A stretch of 64,000 bases of DNA from positions 248,001 to 312,000 of the forward strand of contig CAWKAJ010000003.1 in NCBI GenBank assembly GCA_963847595.1, given 5' to 3'. Origin of the DNA: JACWAE01 sp963847595. GTDB taxonomy: Bacteria; Chloroflexota; Dehalococcoidia; SZUA-161. Under the pieces are notes generated by a model, which was given only the letters and a program-made list of their open reading frames with translations, was not told the DNA's origin and did no database searches. The position numbers and the translations under genes are program-made. This document shows positions 44,327 through 53,347 of this stretch, in pieces; position 1 is the stretch's first letter, and each line of letters begins with the position of its first letter.

Positions 44327-45559
44327 TTAGAACATACTCTTCCCGCTGGATTGGGTATTGGCCGGATTGTGCAGTACATCTTCTTCCAGCAACTGCTTTA
44401 TTTCTTCGTCCGACATTTTCAGCAGGTCACGGCATATTTCCTCTGTGTGCTCGCCCAGGAGGGGAGCTGGCCTGCTTTGCATAGGTGATGCGCCGGACAT
44501 CCTGAAAGGTACGCCCGGATAAAGTCTTGCCCCGGCTGTGGGATGGTCTAGCTCCACAACTGAATCAAACCACTTGAGCTGTGGGTCAGCCAGGGTGTCT
44601 GGAGCACGCTGCACCACCCCGGCGGCAACCCCGGCAGCCTGCATCGTATCCATTACCAGGTGGGCATCTAGTTTGGATGTCCACTCCTTAATGTGCTCAT
44701 CCAACTCAGCTACATTCTTTAAGCGGCTTTGGAGACTGGCAAATTTGGGGTCTTTGGTCCACACGGGATTTCCCATGACATCACAGAAACTCTGCCACTC
44801 CTCATCTGTGAACACAGTTATGGCGCACCACTCGTCAGCGCCCTTGCAGGGATAGCAGCCATGCGGGGCAGCGTATGCGCTTCGATTTCCCATCGGCTTG
44901 CCGACCCTCTTATTGAAGGTGTAGTCCAGATAGCGCTCGCCCATTAAACTGACTGCCACCTCTGTTTGAGCCATGTCTATGAACTGTCCTTTGTCCGTTC
45001 TGCGCCTGTAGTCGAGGGCAGCCAGAGCAGCCACCACGACATGCTTGCTTGCCATATGGTCGGGCAGCGGTGAATTGGAACCCACCGGATAAGGGTCATC
45101 GGGCTGAGCCCACATGGAGAGCATCCCGGAGGCAGAGGAGAGCATGGGCCCGTACGCTTGAAAATCACTGTAAGGGCCCCCGCCGCCGAACCCCTGGCTG
45201 CTAACATATATGATTTGGGGGTTAAGTTTGCGAGCACTTTCGTAGTCGAATCCCAGGCTCTTCATAACCCCGCCGCGGAAGTTCTCCAGAAGGATATCGG
45301 TCAACTTGATTAGCTTGCTGACAAGCTTCTTTCCTTTTTCTGTCTTGAGATTTACGCCGAAGCTTCTCTTGCTCCGGTTTGCCTCGTTGAACCCGGCGAT
45401 ATTGTTGATATCGGGGCCTATAGTCCTCATAAAGTCGAGGTTATCCTTCGACTCTATCTTGATAACATCAGCCCCCAACTCACCCAGTATCTTGCCTGCA
45501 TCGGGCACAACACCGCCAGTGCCGAAACTAAGCACCTTGACTTTCTCAAGAGGTAACAC
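44327..45559 (-). CDS. CaiB/BaiF family III CoA-transferase
   Basis: A CoA-transferase of 410 residues: LSFGTGGVVPDAGKILGELG, ADVIKIESKDNLDFMR, ANRSKRSFGVNLKTEKGKK, and the catalytic-Asp region NSPLPDHMASKHVVVAAL. The C-terminus has GVPFRMSGASPMQSRPAPLL and LGEHTEEICRDLLKMSDEE. It follows a second family III gene by 13 bases; the two may form a heteromer or use different acids. Confidence 0.93.
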   Translation of the reverse strand: MLPLEKVKVLSFGTGGVVPDAGKILGELGADVIKIESKDNLDFMRTIGPDINNIAGFNEANRSKRSFGVNLKTEKGKKLVSKLIKLTDILLENFRGGVMKSLGFDYESARKLNPQIIYVSSQGFGGGGPYSDFQAYGPMLSSASGMLSMWAQPDDPYPVGSNSPLPDHMASKHVVVAALAALDYRRRTDKGQFIDMAQTEVAVSLMGERYLDYTFNKRVGKPMGNRSAYAAPHGCYPCKGADEWCAITVFTDEEWQSFCDVMGNPVWTKDPKFASLQSRLKNVAELDEHIKEWTSKLDAHLVMDTMQAAGVAAGVVQRAPDTLADPQLKWFDSVVELDHPTAGARLYPGVPFRMSGASPMQSRPAPLLGEHTEEICRDLLKMSDEEIKQLLEEDVLHNPANTQSSGKSMF

Positions 45560-45572
45560 TTAGCCCTCCTCG

Positions 45573-46790
45573 CTACAATACACTGGCCCCTCTGAGTGCC
45601 GCCAATTCCTCTTTGGAGAACCCCAGCTCTCCGCAATAGATTTCTTCATTGTGTTCACCCAGGCAGGGGGCGGGATGCTGTATCTCAGCCGGTGTCCTGC
45701 TCCATTTATAGGGCGGTCCCGGATAGTCGGCCTTGCCAGCCACGGGGTGGTCGACCTCTACGAAATACCCTCTGGCTTTGGTATGAGGACTTTTATAAAA
45801 GTCTTCCACATTCAGGATGGGCGCGATGGGGACACCTTCGCGCTTCCCTGCTTCGAAGAGTTCGATCATAGTATATTTTTGAGTTAATTCCAGCATGAGG
45901 GCGTACAGGTCCTCAGCATTGCCGATCCGATACATGAAACTACGCCAATCGGGCGACTGAAGCACCTCGGGGTTCCCCAGTACCCGCACCAGGGCATCCC
46001 ATTGCCTTGGTGTCAGGGCAATCACCCTGATCAGGCCATCTTTACAGGGGTAGACAGGGTAGACGGATGCCCCCATTCGCGTCTCAGTGGTTGGTGGCGG
46101 CCCGCCTGGATTAAGAGCATAGGAATAGTTCGGCACTATCCAGGGATATAGCCCCAGACGCGAGGTCTCGTGCACAGATACGTCGATGTATTGTCCTTGC
46201 TCTTTAGTGCCGCGCATCCAGAGGGCAGAGAGTATCGCTATATTGGCATGAAGTGAAGCTGCATCATAGGCTGGCGAACCCGGACATAGGCAAGGCTCTT
46301 TCCCGGGGTAGCCGCTGGTTATCATGACGCCGCTCATGGCGAAATCTACGAGGTTGGAGCCTTTGCGGTTCTTATACGGTCCTGAGTGACCGAACTCGGT
46401 GATGCTGGCCATGATGAGCGATGGTTTTATCTCCCTGAGCGCAGAATAATCGAGGCCAAGGCTTGCCATATAGTCAGGTGGAAAGTTCTCTACCAGGACA
46501 TCTGCTGTTTTAACCAGCTTCCTGAAGATATCTCTTCCATCTGAGGTCTCAAGGTTGAGTGTTATCCCACGTTTGCCAGCGTTACGATGGAGAAAGTAGA
46601 GACTTTTCTCAGAATGTGGAATGTCATTCACAAAAGGAGGAATCGTCCGTCCGAGGTCTCCCTCGGGTCTTTCAATTTTTATGACATCTGCACCGAGGTC
46701 GGCGAACAGCTTTGTACAGTAAGCACCGTTGCTATCTGTGAGATCCAGGATGCGGTACGCACTTAAAGCGCCATCCTTCTTCTTCGTCAA
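45573..46790 (-). CDS. CaiB/BaiF family III CoA-transferase
   Basis: A CoA-transferase of 405 residues: YRILDLTDSNGAYCTKLFAD, LGADVIKIERPEGDLGRTIP, RNAGKRGITLNLETSDGRDI, and the catalytic-Asp region CPGSPAYDAASLHANIAIL. The C-terminus is GEHNEEIYCGELGFSKEELA. It resembles the gene at 62781-63989 closely, including the YCGELGFSKEEL/YCDRLGFSKIEL ending. The 317-base gap upstream is the largest non-coding gap inside the 42-kb run, so a promoter may lie there. Confidence 0.93.
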   Translation of the reverse strand: MTKKKDGALSAYRILDLTDSNGAYCTKLFADLGADVIKIERPEGDLGRTIPPFVNDIPHSEKSLYFLHRNAGKRGITLNLETSDGRDIFRKLVKTADVLVENFPPDYMASLGLDYSALREIKPSLIMASITEFGHSGPYKNRKGSNLVDFAMSGVMITSGYPGKEPCLCPGSPAYDAASLHANIAILSALWMRGTKEQGQYIDVSVHETSRLGLYPWIVPNYSYALNPGGPPPTTETRMGASVYPVYPCKDGLIRVIALTPRQWDALVRVLGNPEVLQSPDWRSFMYRIGNAEDLYALMLELTQKYTMIELFEAGKREGVPIAPILNVEDFYKSPHTKARGYFVEVDHPVAGKADYPGPPYKWSRTPAEIQHPAPCLGEHNEEIYCGELGFSKEELAALRGASVL

Positions 46791-47107
46791 AGCGACACCT
46801 CACTGATAATGGGGATTGGCTAGAGTTAGCCCTTAACGATTTCTCATTTCGTCTATGTAATATGTTCGAGGTGCCCCCATTTTGTTGAAGTGGGACATCT
46901 GTTTAGAGTGTAATATTTAGGGCAAGAATACAGTTAATTATTTTTTACTCCGCAGAGTGGGGGTCGTCAATGGAGATAACCCCATGTTTTTGGTGGTGTT
47001 GTTATATGTAGGTGAGGAGAGAACTTAATAAGAGGTGTGTCTTAAGCATACACTGAGATAACATTTTACCCATGAGGACTGGATTCACGGGTTGCTGGAG
47101 GAATTCT
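46791..47107. other. Intergenic region within the minus-strand run
   Basis: About 317 bases without a credible ORF. It is AT-richer than its surroundings around 46900-47000. I see no strong hairpin, repeat or RNA gene. It probably carries a promoter for the CoA-transferase pair downstream on the minus strand. Confidence 0.45.
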
Positions 47108-47380
47108 TTAGCCCCCGCTGACTGCGACGAGGAAATAAAACTCGTCGCCATCGTTCAGCAGCTTATTCAGGTCATCGGCCGAGATTTTTTGGCCATTAAC
47201 GAAAAACCATATCTGGGGCCGCAGATTGCCCTGTTTGTCATATAGCCATCGCTTAATTTTCGGGAATCGAGCTTCCAATTCGTGGAGACATTCCACAGGG
47301 GTATTTCCCGATACCTTCACGAACTCTTGCCCATCGGTAAATCTGCGAAATAGTGCGGATATCTTTACGGTGACATCCAT
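47108..47380 (-). CDS. MoaD/ThiS-like ubiquitin-fold sulfur carrier
   Basis: A beta-grasp protein of 90 residues ending in Gly-Gly (YFLVAVSGG), the tail that is adenylated and thiocarboxylated in MoaD/ThiS sulfur carriers. NGQKISADDLNKLLNDGDEF is the usual approach to the tail. It lies just downstream of an aldehyde:ferredoxin oxidoreductase gene. Such MoaD-like genes often accompany this enzyme and probably supply dithiolene sulfur for its tungstopterin cofactor. Confidence 0.92.
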   Translation of the reverse strand: MDVTVKISALFRRFTDGQEFVKVSGNTPVECLHELEARFPKIKRWLYDKQGNLRPQIWFFVNGQKISADDLNKLLNDGDEFYFLVAVSGG

Positions 47381-47478
47381 CTTTCCACTCCCATCCAGGG
47401 TAATGGACCCGATGCCGGAAACACTTTTGATATTACCGTATTTGGTTTATCTTTGCCAGTGTTGCCTTCTATCAATAG

Positions 47479-47510
47479 GAGTACCTCTCCTCTGCAGAGG
47501 AGAGGTACTC
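47479..47510. repeat. Perfect 32-bp palindrome
   Basis: GAGTACCTCTCCTCTG is followed directly by its exact reverse complement; I checked all 16 pairs. It lies 28 bases after the stop of the aldehyde:ferredoxin oxidoreductase gene and 98 bases before the MoaD-like gene. There is no loop and no T-run. It could be a terminator or RNA-processing stem that sets the relative expression of the two genes, or an operator. Confidence 0.75.
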
Positions 47511-47538
47511 AAGTCAAGGAGGGCGGGGATTGTCAGAA

Positions 47539-49392
47539 TTACTTATACAACTTGTCGGCTAGCTCGGATAGGCCTAGGCTTACCAGTTTTTCCTTCAGCG
47601 GGCGACCCTTTGCATCCAGGCCCCTGGCCTTATAATAGTCTTTGAGCATAAGTTCAACATTGGGCACTGAGCCTGCAGCGCCTCCATCGGAGTGCGGAGT
47701 CATAATCCGCTTCGGCATCCGGTCGTCTGCGGCTGTAATCCCCATGAGATTGTTCAGACCGCGTTGAAGCATCCAGATACGCTCGCCACACTCCATGACT
47801 TCTTTAATGTCGTAGTCAAAACCGGTGGCGGCCTTCAGAGCCTCGGCCAACTCGGTAACGCTCATGGACATGAGGCCGAACTGGCACATCGTCGCTGCAT
47901 TTGACAGCATTGCCACGTTTTCGCATATGGCGTTAAGTTCACCTTTGCCCTCGTCAGCCTTGGGGTCGTAACCGCCTGTTATACCAATGTCCGGCCAGGT
48001 GGTCCAGCTCGATTCAATCTTACCTATCTCGGATGCAACGTGGCAGGCGCCTCGGTTTGACATCATGAAACCGAGGCCATGACCATGGGATCCCCTCGAA
48101 TCGTACAAAGCAAACTCGAGTCCTTTGATCTCCACTGTATAATCTGCCGCATTCTTGCCTATCTTCTTAGCGGCACCTCGGCTGCCCTCCGCTAACACAT
48201 TGCCGAAGCCTTTGCGGTATGTTATCTTCTCCATCATCGCCAGAACATCGTCTGCATTCCCCCACCTCAACTGACCACCGTCAAGTTCCTCGGAGGTAAT
48301 AAGGCCTTTCTCGAAGCACTCCATAGCAAAGGCAATAGTGGCCCCGCAGCTAATGCTATCCATACCATATCGGTTTGCCATCTCATTCATTTTGAGGATG
48401 GCTGCCATGTTTTCAATAACCATCAGGGAACCGAAAGCGCCGATTGTCTCATACTGAGGTCCTGGCCCCTCTTCAATTGCGTAGGGTCCTTCAGCCTGTT
48501 TGACTGTTCTCTTGCACGCTATAGGACAGGTGTAGCATGCGTGTGGCTTTATTAGGTAGGCACCTAGCGCACCGCCGCCGAGCAGCGGCCCCAGCCAGTT
48601 GCCGTCGCCCACGGTGTAATTCTTAACCGGCAGAACTCCGGTCATAGCATTTACGTCCACCCCCATTGCGGTACCGGCGCCTGTGAGGGCCTGCGTGATA
48701 GGACTCTCCTTGACCTTCACTAGAGCATTCTTGCGCACATTATCGAAAGCTTCCGGATCTGCAGGTTTCACTTTGCCAGTACCACTGATGACAATGGCCT
48801 TCAGCTTCTTGGAGCCCATCACAGCACCGCCGCCGCAGCGGCTGACCGAGCCCCATTTCGTATTCATTATGTTGGCAAACTTTACCAGGTTCTCTCCGGC
48901 AGGCCCTATCTCCAGCACGTCTGCTTTGACGCCATGACGTTTCTTAAGAATATCCGAGGTTTCATAGATATCCTTTCCCCACAGGTCGGATGCATCCTTA
49001 ATCTCTACCTTGTCATCTGCTATTACGATATATACAGGCTTCTTGGAAGCCCCTGATATAGTAATTCCATCGTAGCCTGCTCTCTTCATTTCAGCAGCAA
49101 AGTTACCGCCGGCCGAGCCCTGTCCCCAGATACCCGTCTGGGGCGATTTAAAGGCTGCCAGGAGGCGTGAGGACGTGAAAAAGTTGGTTCCTGACAAGGG
49201 GCCACCCATAAGGAAAAGGACGTTCTTGGCTGACAATGGGTCGGTGTTAGGAGGGACGCGGTCAAGGAATAGCTTAGCTGCAAGCCCTGCCCCTCCGATG
49301 AACTTACGTATTACATCGTCTTTTATCTTAGTGGTCTTGAAAGTGCCGCTGCTCAGGTCGATATCCAAGATTTTCCCTGTATAAGTCCCCAT
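47539..49392 (-). CDS. Aldehyde:ferredoxin oxidoreductase (tungsten type)
   Basis: An enzyme of 617 residues with the family start YTGKILDIDLSSGTFKTTKI, the pterin-binding regions GLAAKLFLDRVPPNTDPLSA and GGGAVMGSKKLKAIVISGTG, the cluster Cys motif CYTCPIACKR, and DSRGSHGHGLGFMMSNRGAC. It oxidises aldehydes to carboxylates with ferredoxin, or runs in reverse to reduce acids. The linked MoaD-like gene and the broken alcohol dehydrogenase suggest an alcohol-aldehyde-acid segment of the pathway. Confidence 0.93.
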   Translation of the reverse strand: MGTYTGKILDIDLSSGTFKTTKIKDDVIRKFIGGAGLAAKLFLDRVPPNTDPLSAKNVLFLMGGPLSGTNFFTSSRLLAAFKSPQTGIWGQGSAGGNFAAEMKRAGYDGITISGASKKPVYIVIADDKVEIKDASDLWGKDIYETSDILKKRHGVKADVLEIGPAGENLVKFANIMNTKWGSVSRCGGGAVMGSKKLKAIVISGTGKVKPADPEAFDNVRKNALVKVKESPITQALTGAGTAMGVDVNAMTGVLPVKNYTVGDGNWLGPLLGGGALGAYLIKPHACYTCPIACKRTVKQAEGPYAIEEGPGPQYETIGAFGSLMVIENMAAILKMNEMANRYGMDSISCGATIAFAMECFEKGLITSEELDGGQLRWGNADDVLAMMEKITYRKGFGNVLAEGSRGAAKKIGKNAADYTVEIKGLEFALYDSRGSHGHGLGFMMSNRGACHVASEIGKIESSWTTWPDIGITGGYDPKADEGKGELNAICENVAMLSNAATMCQFGLMSMSVTELAEALKAATGFDYDIKEVMECGERIWMLQRGLNNLMGITAADDRMPKRIMTPHSDGGAAGSVPNVELMLKDYYKARGLDAKGRPLKEKLVSLGLSELADKLYK

Positions 49393-49444
49393 TTCTCCTC
49401 CTCTACTCAGAGATAAGGCTTTCTCACTGAGATTCAGTCAGTCT

Positions 49445-50467
49445 TTAGTAGGGACCGCGCTTTAAGTGCTCCTTTAGCCTCAGATAATTAATATAGGTTA
49501 TACTTTGCTTACGGTTTATATATTTCTCTAAAGGAACGAGCTGTTTCCTCTTTCGTTCAATTTGATTGCGCACAACCAAGCTCATGGCATTGCTGGCTCC
49601 GGAGCCATAGGAAGCAAGCAGTATCGTTTCATCCGGCTTCGCCTTGTCCAGAACGTTAGCCAAGCTGATAAAAGTCGAGCAAGACCCCAGATCACCTACA
49701 ACCGAAGCCAGGCCGGGTGCCAACTGGCCTTTCTGCACCCCCAAATCTTTTGCAGGCAGTGTTGGAATTCTCTCATCCGGCTGCGCAAAGACTGCGTAGG
49801 TGTAGTCCTGACCCTTCTTGCCCAATTTTCCCAGGAGCCCTTTACAGGCCCCGGCCACGTGTGTTTGATAACCGAATTCGCGGTCGAACCTGGAATCACC
49901 CTGGTTTGATACCCACGAGTCTTTGACCGAGCGCCACCTATCTATAAATAGAGTGGCATAGGTATCTATACCATCAATATCTGCTATAGTACCTGTTGTC
50001 CCGATGACCATAGCCACTGCCCCAGCGCCGAAGTTGGCGTCACCTTCGGTTCCCGGAGCGGTAGCCCTATCTTCCCCTCCGAGCACAAGGCCGCACTTTA
50101 TCCTTTTGGCGGCGATCGCATCAAGACATCCCAGAACGGCGTTGCCAAGTGCGTTCAGTGAGCCCAGATAATCTATCATGGTAGTCTCGGGACGCACGCC
50201 TAGCATTTCGCCCACAATCGGTGACACATATTGCTCAATATACGGTGAAGAAGCAGTGCCGAAGTATATCGCACCTATTTGCTCCGCGTCAATGCCTGCA
50301 TGTTTCATTGCGTTGCTGGCAGCCTCGGCAGCCATGGTCACGACATCCTCATCCGCTCCGCAAACAGACTTCTCTCCGCCAGACCAGCTACCCCAAGGGA
50401 TCGCAATGTCTTTTTGTTCAATCCTAAACTTCGGTATGTATACTCCATAGCCGATAATACCAGCCAC
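49445..50467 (-). CDS. HMG-CoA synthase-like protein without catalytic Cys
   Basis: A thiolase-fold protein of 340 residues of the HMG-CoA synthase/ketoacyl synthase III branch (GIIGYGVYIPKFRIEQKDIA, GADEDVVTMAAEAASNAM). Where archaeal HMG-CoA synthases have ACKAGT, it reads YLGSLNALGNAV, so the nucleophile is Leu near residue 104 and no nearby Cys replaces it. It starts with GTG at 50467 behind AGGAGG. With the thiolase at 50488 and the DUF35 gene at 51680 it recreates the three-component archaeal thiolase/HMG-CoA synthase/DUF35 layout. It is probably a structural or repurposed partner. Confidence 0.83.
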   Translation of the reverse strand: MAGIIGYGVYIPKFRIEQKDIAIPWGSWSGGEKSVCGADEDVVTMAAEAASNAMKHAGIDAEQIGAIYFGTASSPYIEQYVSPIVGEMLGVRPETTMIDYLGSLNALGNAVLGCLDAIAAKRIKCGLVLGGEDRATAPGTEGDANFGAGAVAMVIGTTGTIADIDGIDTYATLFIDRWRSVKDSWVSNQGDSRFDREFGYQTHVAGACKGLLGKLGKKGQDYTYAVFAQPDERIPTLPAKDLGVQKGQLAPGLASVVGDLGSCSTFISLANVLDKAKPDETILLASYGSGASNAMSLVVRNQIERKRKQLVPLEKYINRKQSITYINYLRLKEHLKRGPY

Positions 50468-50487
50468 ATTTGCCTCCTAAAAATGTA

Positions 50488-51678
50488 TTACCTGGAACGA
50501 GATAGAATGTTGATGGCACAGGCGCCAAACGCAGGCCCGCCTACATTCTGTTGCAGGCCGATGCCGTTCTTGAGTTTCACCTGACGTTTGTCCGCTTCCC
50601 CCCGCAACTGGGTGACGACCTCGAATATTTGCCCCAGTCCGGTTGCTGCTATCGGGTGTCCGTGCGCTTTCAAGCCACCGCTGGGGTTGATAGGAAGCTT
50701 TGCGTGCATGTCGAACTCGCCATCCTTAAGCTTTTTTGCAGCTTCACCTCTGCGCGCAAAGCCTATATCCTCAATATTCATCAGCTCGGTGTTGGTAAAG
50801 CAGTCGTGCAATTCGGCGAAGTCAACGTCTGTTGGCTTGATGCCTGCCATTTCGAAGGCTCCTTTAGCGGCCCTGACCACTGAAGGCTGCGAAACGAAGC
50901 TACTCCTATCCCAAAGCTGGTTGTGGTCTAATCCGAGATAGCTGCCCCAAACGTAGACAGGCTTATCGGTGTATTTCTTAGCCAAGTCAGCACGGCAGAG
51001 TATAGCAGCGGCTGCCCCGTCGGTCTGAGGGCAGCAATCGAACAGATGAAGTGGCCAACAGATGACCGGGCTGTTAAGCACGCGCTCTATAGTTATCTCG
51101 AACTGGTAGTGGGCATACGGGCAAAGACTTCCGTTATGGTGATTCTTGACAGCTACTCTGGCGAAGTCCTCCATAGTATATCCGAGTTCGTGCATCTGCC
51201 TGGCCGCATGCATCGCCTGAATCGCTGGCCCGCCCTGTCCCATCATCCACGATGGGTGATTGCCTGTCTCTGCGCCGCCGCCGCCGCCAGCGCCGCCGAG
51301 GGATTCAGCGGAAGGCTTGTCCCTCATTTTCTCTGCGCCGAGCGCCAGAACAACATCGAATACCCCCGAAGCTACACCGAGGCAAGCGTTCCTGAAGGTG
51401 TCGCCTCCAGTAGGACAGGCATTTTCAATTCTGCTGCAAGACATGTCAAGGTTGCCGATCATGCTTGCCAAAGATTGACCGCCCTGAGCGCCCTGACCTA
51501 TGAAACCTCCGCTCCACTGTCCAAACCAGGCTGCTTTGATCTCTTTGGGGTCTATCCCTTTGTCAATGTTCTTCAGGCAGTTCAAGTATGCTTCCTGAAT
51601 CATATTCTCCAGGCTCTTATCGAACAGCTCCCCGAACTTAATCATTCCTACCCCGATGACAGCGACTTTGCCTTTCAT
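50488..51678 (-). CDS. Thiolase (acetyl-CoA acetyltransferase-like), catalytic residues present
   Basis: A thiolase of 396 residues with nucleophile Cys in IENACPTGGDTFRNACLG and the active-site motif NPSGGLKAHGHPIAATGLGQ. It should cleave or condense 3-oxoacyl-CoA. A short glycine/alanine-rich loop SLGGAGGGGGAETG near residue 135 is unusual. It lies one base from the DUF35 gene upstream and 20 from the HMG-CoA-synthase-like gene downstream; a complex of the three is likely. Confidence 0.92.
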   Translation of the reverse strand: MKGKVAVIGVGMIKFGELFDKSLENMIQEAYLNCLKNIDKGIDPKEIKAAWFGQWSGGFIGQGAQGGQSLASMIGNLDMSCSRIENACPTGGDTFRNACLGVASGVFDVVLALGAEKMRDKPSAESLGGAGGGGGAETGNHPSWMMGQGGPAIQAMHAARQMHELGYTMEDFARVAVKNHHNGSLCPYAHYQFEITIERVLNSPVICWPLHLFDCCPQTDGAAAAILCRADLAKKYTDKPVYVWGSYLGLDHNQLWDRSSFVSQPSVVRAAKGAFEMAGIKPTDVDFAELHDCFTNTELMNIEDIGFARRGEAAKKLKDGEFDMHAKLPINPSGGLKAHGHPIAATGLGQIFEVVTQLRGEADKRQVKLKNGIGLQQNVGGPAFGACAINILSRSR

Positions 51679-51679
51679 C

Positions 51680-52084
51680 TTATCCCTCCTCCGCCAGTCT
51701 GAACTTGTGACCGTAGACGTTGAGCCCTCTATCGGTTAACATCTTGCGGAATACCATTTCGACCTTGGTACCTATTTTAATTTCGTCTGGAGAACCGCAT
51801 TCGGTCATTATCCCACCATATCTGCCGCCTCCTTCGAGGTCAACGATAACGGGCAAAATAGGTGGCTCAAACTGGGGTGGGGGTGCCCAGTTTACACAAA
51901 AGGTGTGTATTGTTCCTTTTTTGGGGAGCTTGTATTCCCCGAGGTTTTGGCTGCCACACTCATGGCAGATCTTGGTTCGAGGATAACTGATATGGCCACA
52001 ATCTTTACACTTAATGCCTACCAGTCTGTGGACCTCAGCGTTAAATCGCCAGAACATCGGCGATGCGGGTGACGGTTGTGCCAT
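51680..52084 (-). CDS. DUF35 OB-fold/zinc-ribbon protein
   Basis: A protein of 134 residues with the zinc ribbon CKDCGHISYPRTKICHECG and an OB fold (KKGTIHTFCVNWAPPPQFEP to KIGTKVEMVFRKMLTDRGL). It immediately precedes the thiolase at 50488 with a one-base gap, so the two are translationally linked. It probably bridges thiolase and HMG-CoA-synthase-like subunits as in archaea. Confidence 0.92.
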   Translation of the reverse strand: MAQPSPASPMFWRFNAEVHRLVGIKCKDCGHISYPRTKICHECGSQNLGEYKLPKKGTIHTFCVNWAPPPQFEPPILPVIVDLEGGGRYGGIMTECGSPDEIKIGTKVEMVFRKMLTDRGLNVYGHKFRLAEEG

Positions 52085-52135
52085 TGGTAAACCTCCTAAC
52101 TCTATTTTAATACTAGAACTGTCGTTAAGTTAGCC

Positions 52136-53326
52136 TTATCGTGGCAATTCCAGGCCTCGCAGGGCAACTACATTTCTCTGAATCTCGGATGTGCCTCCTC
52201 CTATGTTTATGCTAACACATTCCTGATAGGAGCTTTCAAACCTGCCCTTGAGTGGAGCCCATCTGGAGCCAGCCTTCACTTGGCCATAGAGACCGAGAAT
52301 CCGAGAGCCGGCATAGGCCAGGCGCTGTCCCAGTTCACTTCCGTAGACCTTCCCTGAACATGCTGTAATAGCCGCTGGGATAACAAATGCTTCCCCTTTC
52401 TGCTGCAGCCAAGCTACTTTGTAGGAGAGAGCCAGTCCTACCTCTACGTCGATAGTCAGCTGCGCCAGGAGGTGGCGAACCAGAGGCTGTTCTGAAAGGC
52501 GCTTACCATCACGTGTAGTCTCCCTGCAAAACTCCATGAGGTCTTCCAGATTTCGTTTTGCTTCAGCCATGAATCCTATGCTTGACCTTTCAAAATTCAT
52601 GGTCATCAGACTTACGTACCAGCCCCTGTTCTCTTCACCAACCATGTTTTCCTTGGGCACTCTGACATCATCGAAAAACATCTCATTGAACATGTGCGAG
52701 CCATTCAAACCCTTTACAGGGCGAAGCTTGAGCCCAGGTGTCTTCATGTCCACAAGGAAAAACGAAAGGCCGCGATGACGAGGCTGGTTGGGGTCCGTCC
52801 GGGCAAGCATGAAGCACCACTGGGCGCGATGCGCACCGCTGGTCCAGGTCTTCTGGCCGTTAACTACGTAGTAATCACCATCTCTGGTAGCCCTAGTAGT
52901 AAGGGAGGCCAGGTCAGAGCCTGCATTAGGTTCGCTCCACCCCTGGCACCACATAATCTCGCCCTTTGCTATAGGTGGCAGGTGTTGTTGCTTCTGCTCC
53001 TCATTGCCTGAGGCGAGGAGCGTAGGCGCGAGCATACATACCCCTTGTATGTCGATACCGGGTGCTCGATGATATGCCTTGACCTCATTAAACAGGAGTT
53101 GCTCCAATATAGAGGCTTCCAGTCCTCCATACGCCTTGGGCCAGGGGCGGGATATCCAGCCCTTCTCTCCCAGCCTTCTGGCCATATGGCAATGGAAGTC
53201 CCAGGCCTTATCGTTGTCATAGATGTTTTCTGCCCCCAGAGGTGGCGCCTTTTTCATCTCCTCTCTGAAGAAGTCGTCGAACTCCTTTCTCAACGCTTGT
53301 TGCTCAGGAGTCAGGCTAAAATCCAA
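52136..53326 (-). CDS. Acyl-CoA dehydrogenase, long type
   Basis: An acyl-CoA dehydrogenase of 396 residues: MDFSLTPEQQALRKEFDDFF, RPWPKAYGGLEASILEQLLF, MWCQGWSEPNAGSDLASLTT and C-terminal VSINIGGGTSEIQRNVVALR. It is the FadE type seen also at 24692. It introduces an alpha,beta double bond and passes electrons to an electron-transfer flavoprotein not present in the window. Confidence 0.93.
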   Translation of the reverse strand: MDFSLTPEQQALRKEFDDFFREEMKKAPPLGAENIYDNDKAWDFHCHMARRLGEKGWISRPWPKAYGGLEASILEQLLFNEVKAYHRAPGIDIQGVCMLAPTLLASGNEEQKQQHLPPIAKGEIMWCQGWSEPNAGSDLASLTTRATRDGDYYVVNGQKTWTSGAHRAQWCFMLARTDPNQPRHRGLSFFLVDMKTPGLKLRPVKGLNGSHMFNEMFFDDVRVPKENMVGEENRGWYVSLMTMNFERSSIGFMAEAKRNLEDLMEFCRETTRDGKRLSEQPLVRHLLAQLTIDVEVGLALSYKVAWLQQKGEAFVIPAAITACSGKVYGSELGQRLAYAGSRILGLYGQVKAGSRWAPLKGRFESSYQECVSINIGGGTSEIQRNVVALRGLELPR

Positions 53327-53347
53327 AAGAACACCTCCTTTGATTCT

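Noticed and set aside
46880..46905. Terminal inverted repeat of an insertion sequence (TGCCCCCATTTTGTTGAAGT region)
   Set aside because: Only an imperfect four-base CCCA/TGGG pairing, no matching second end and no transposase in the window.
51046..51702. 218-codon plus-strand ORF
   Set aside because: It is antisense to a thiolase with intact catalytic motifs and has no recognisable domain.
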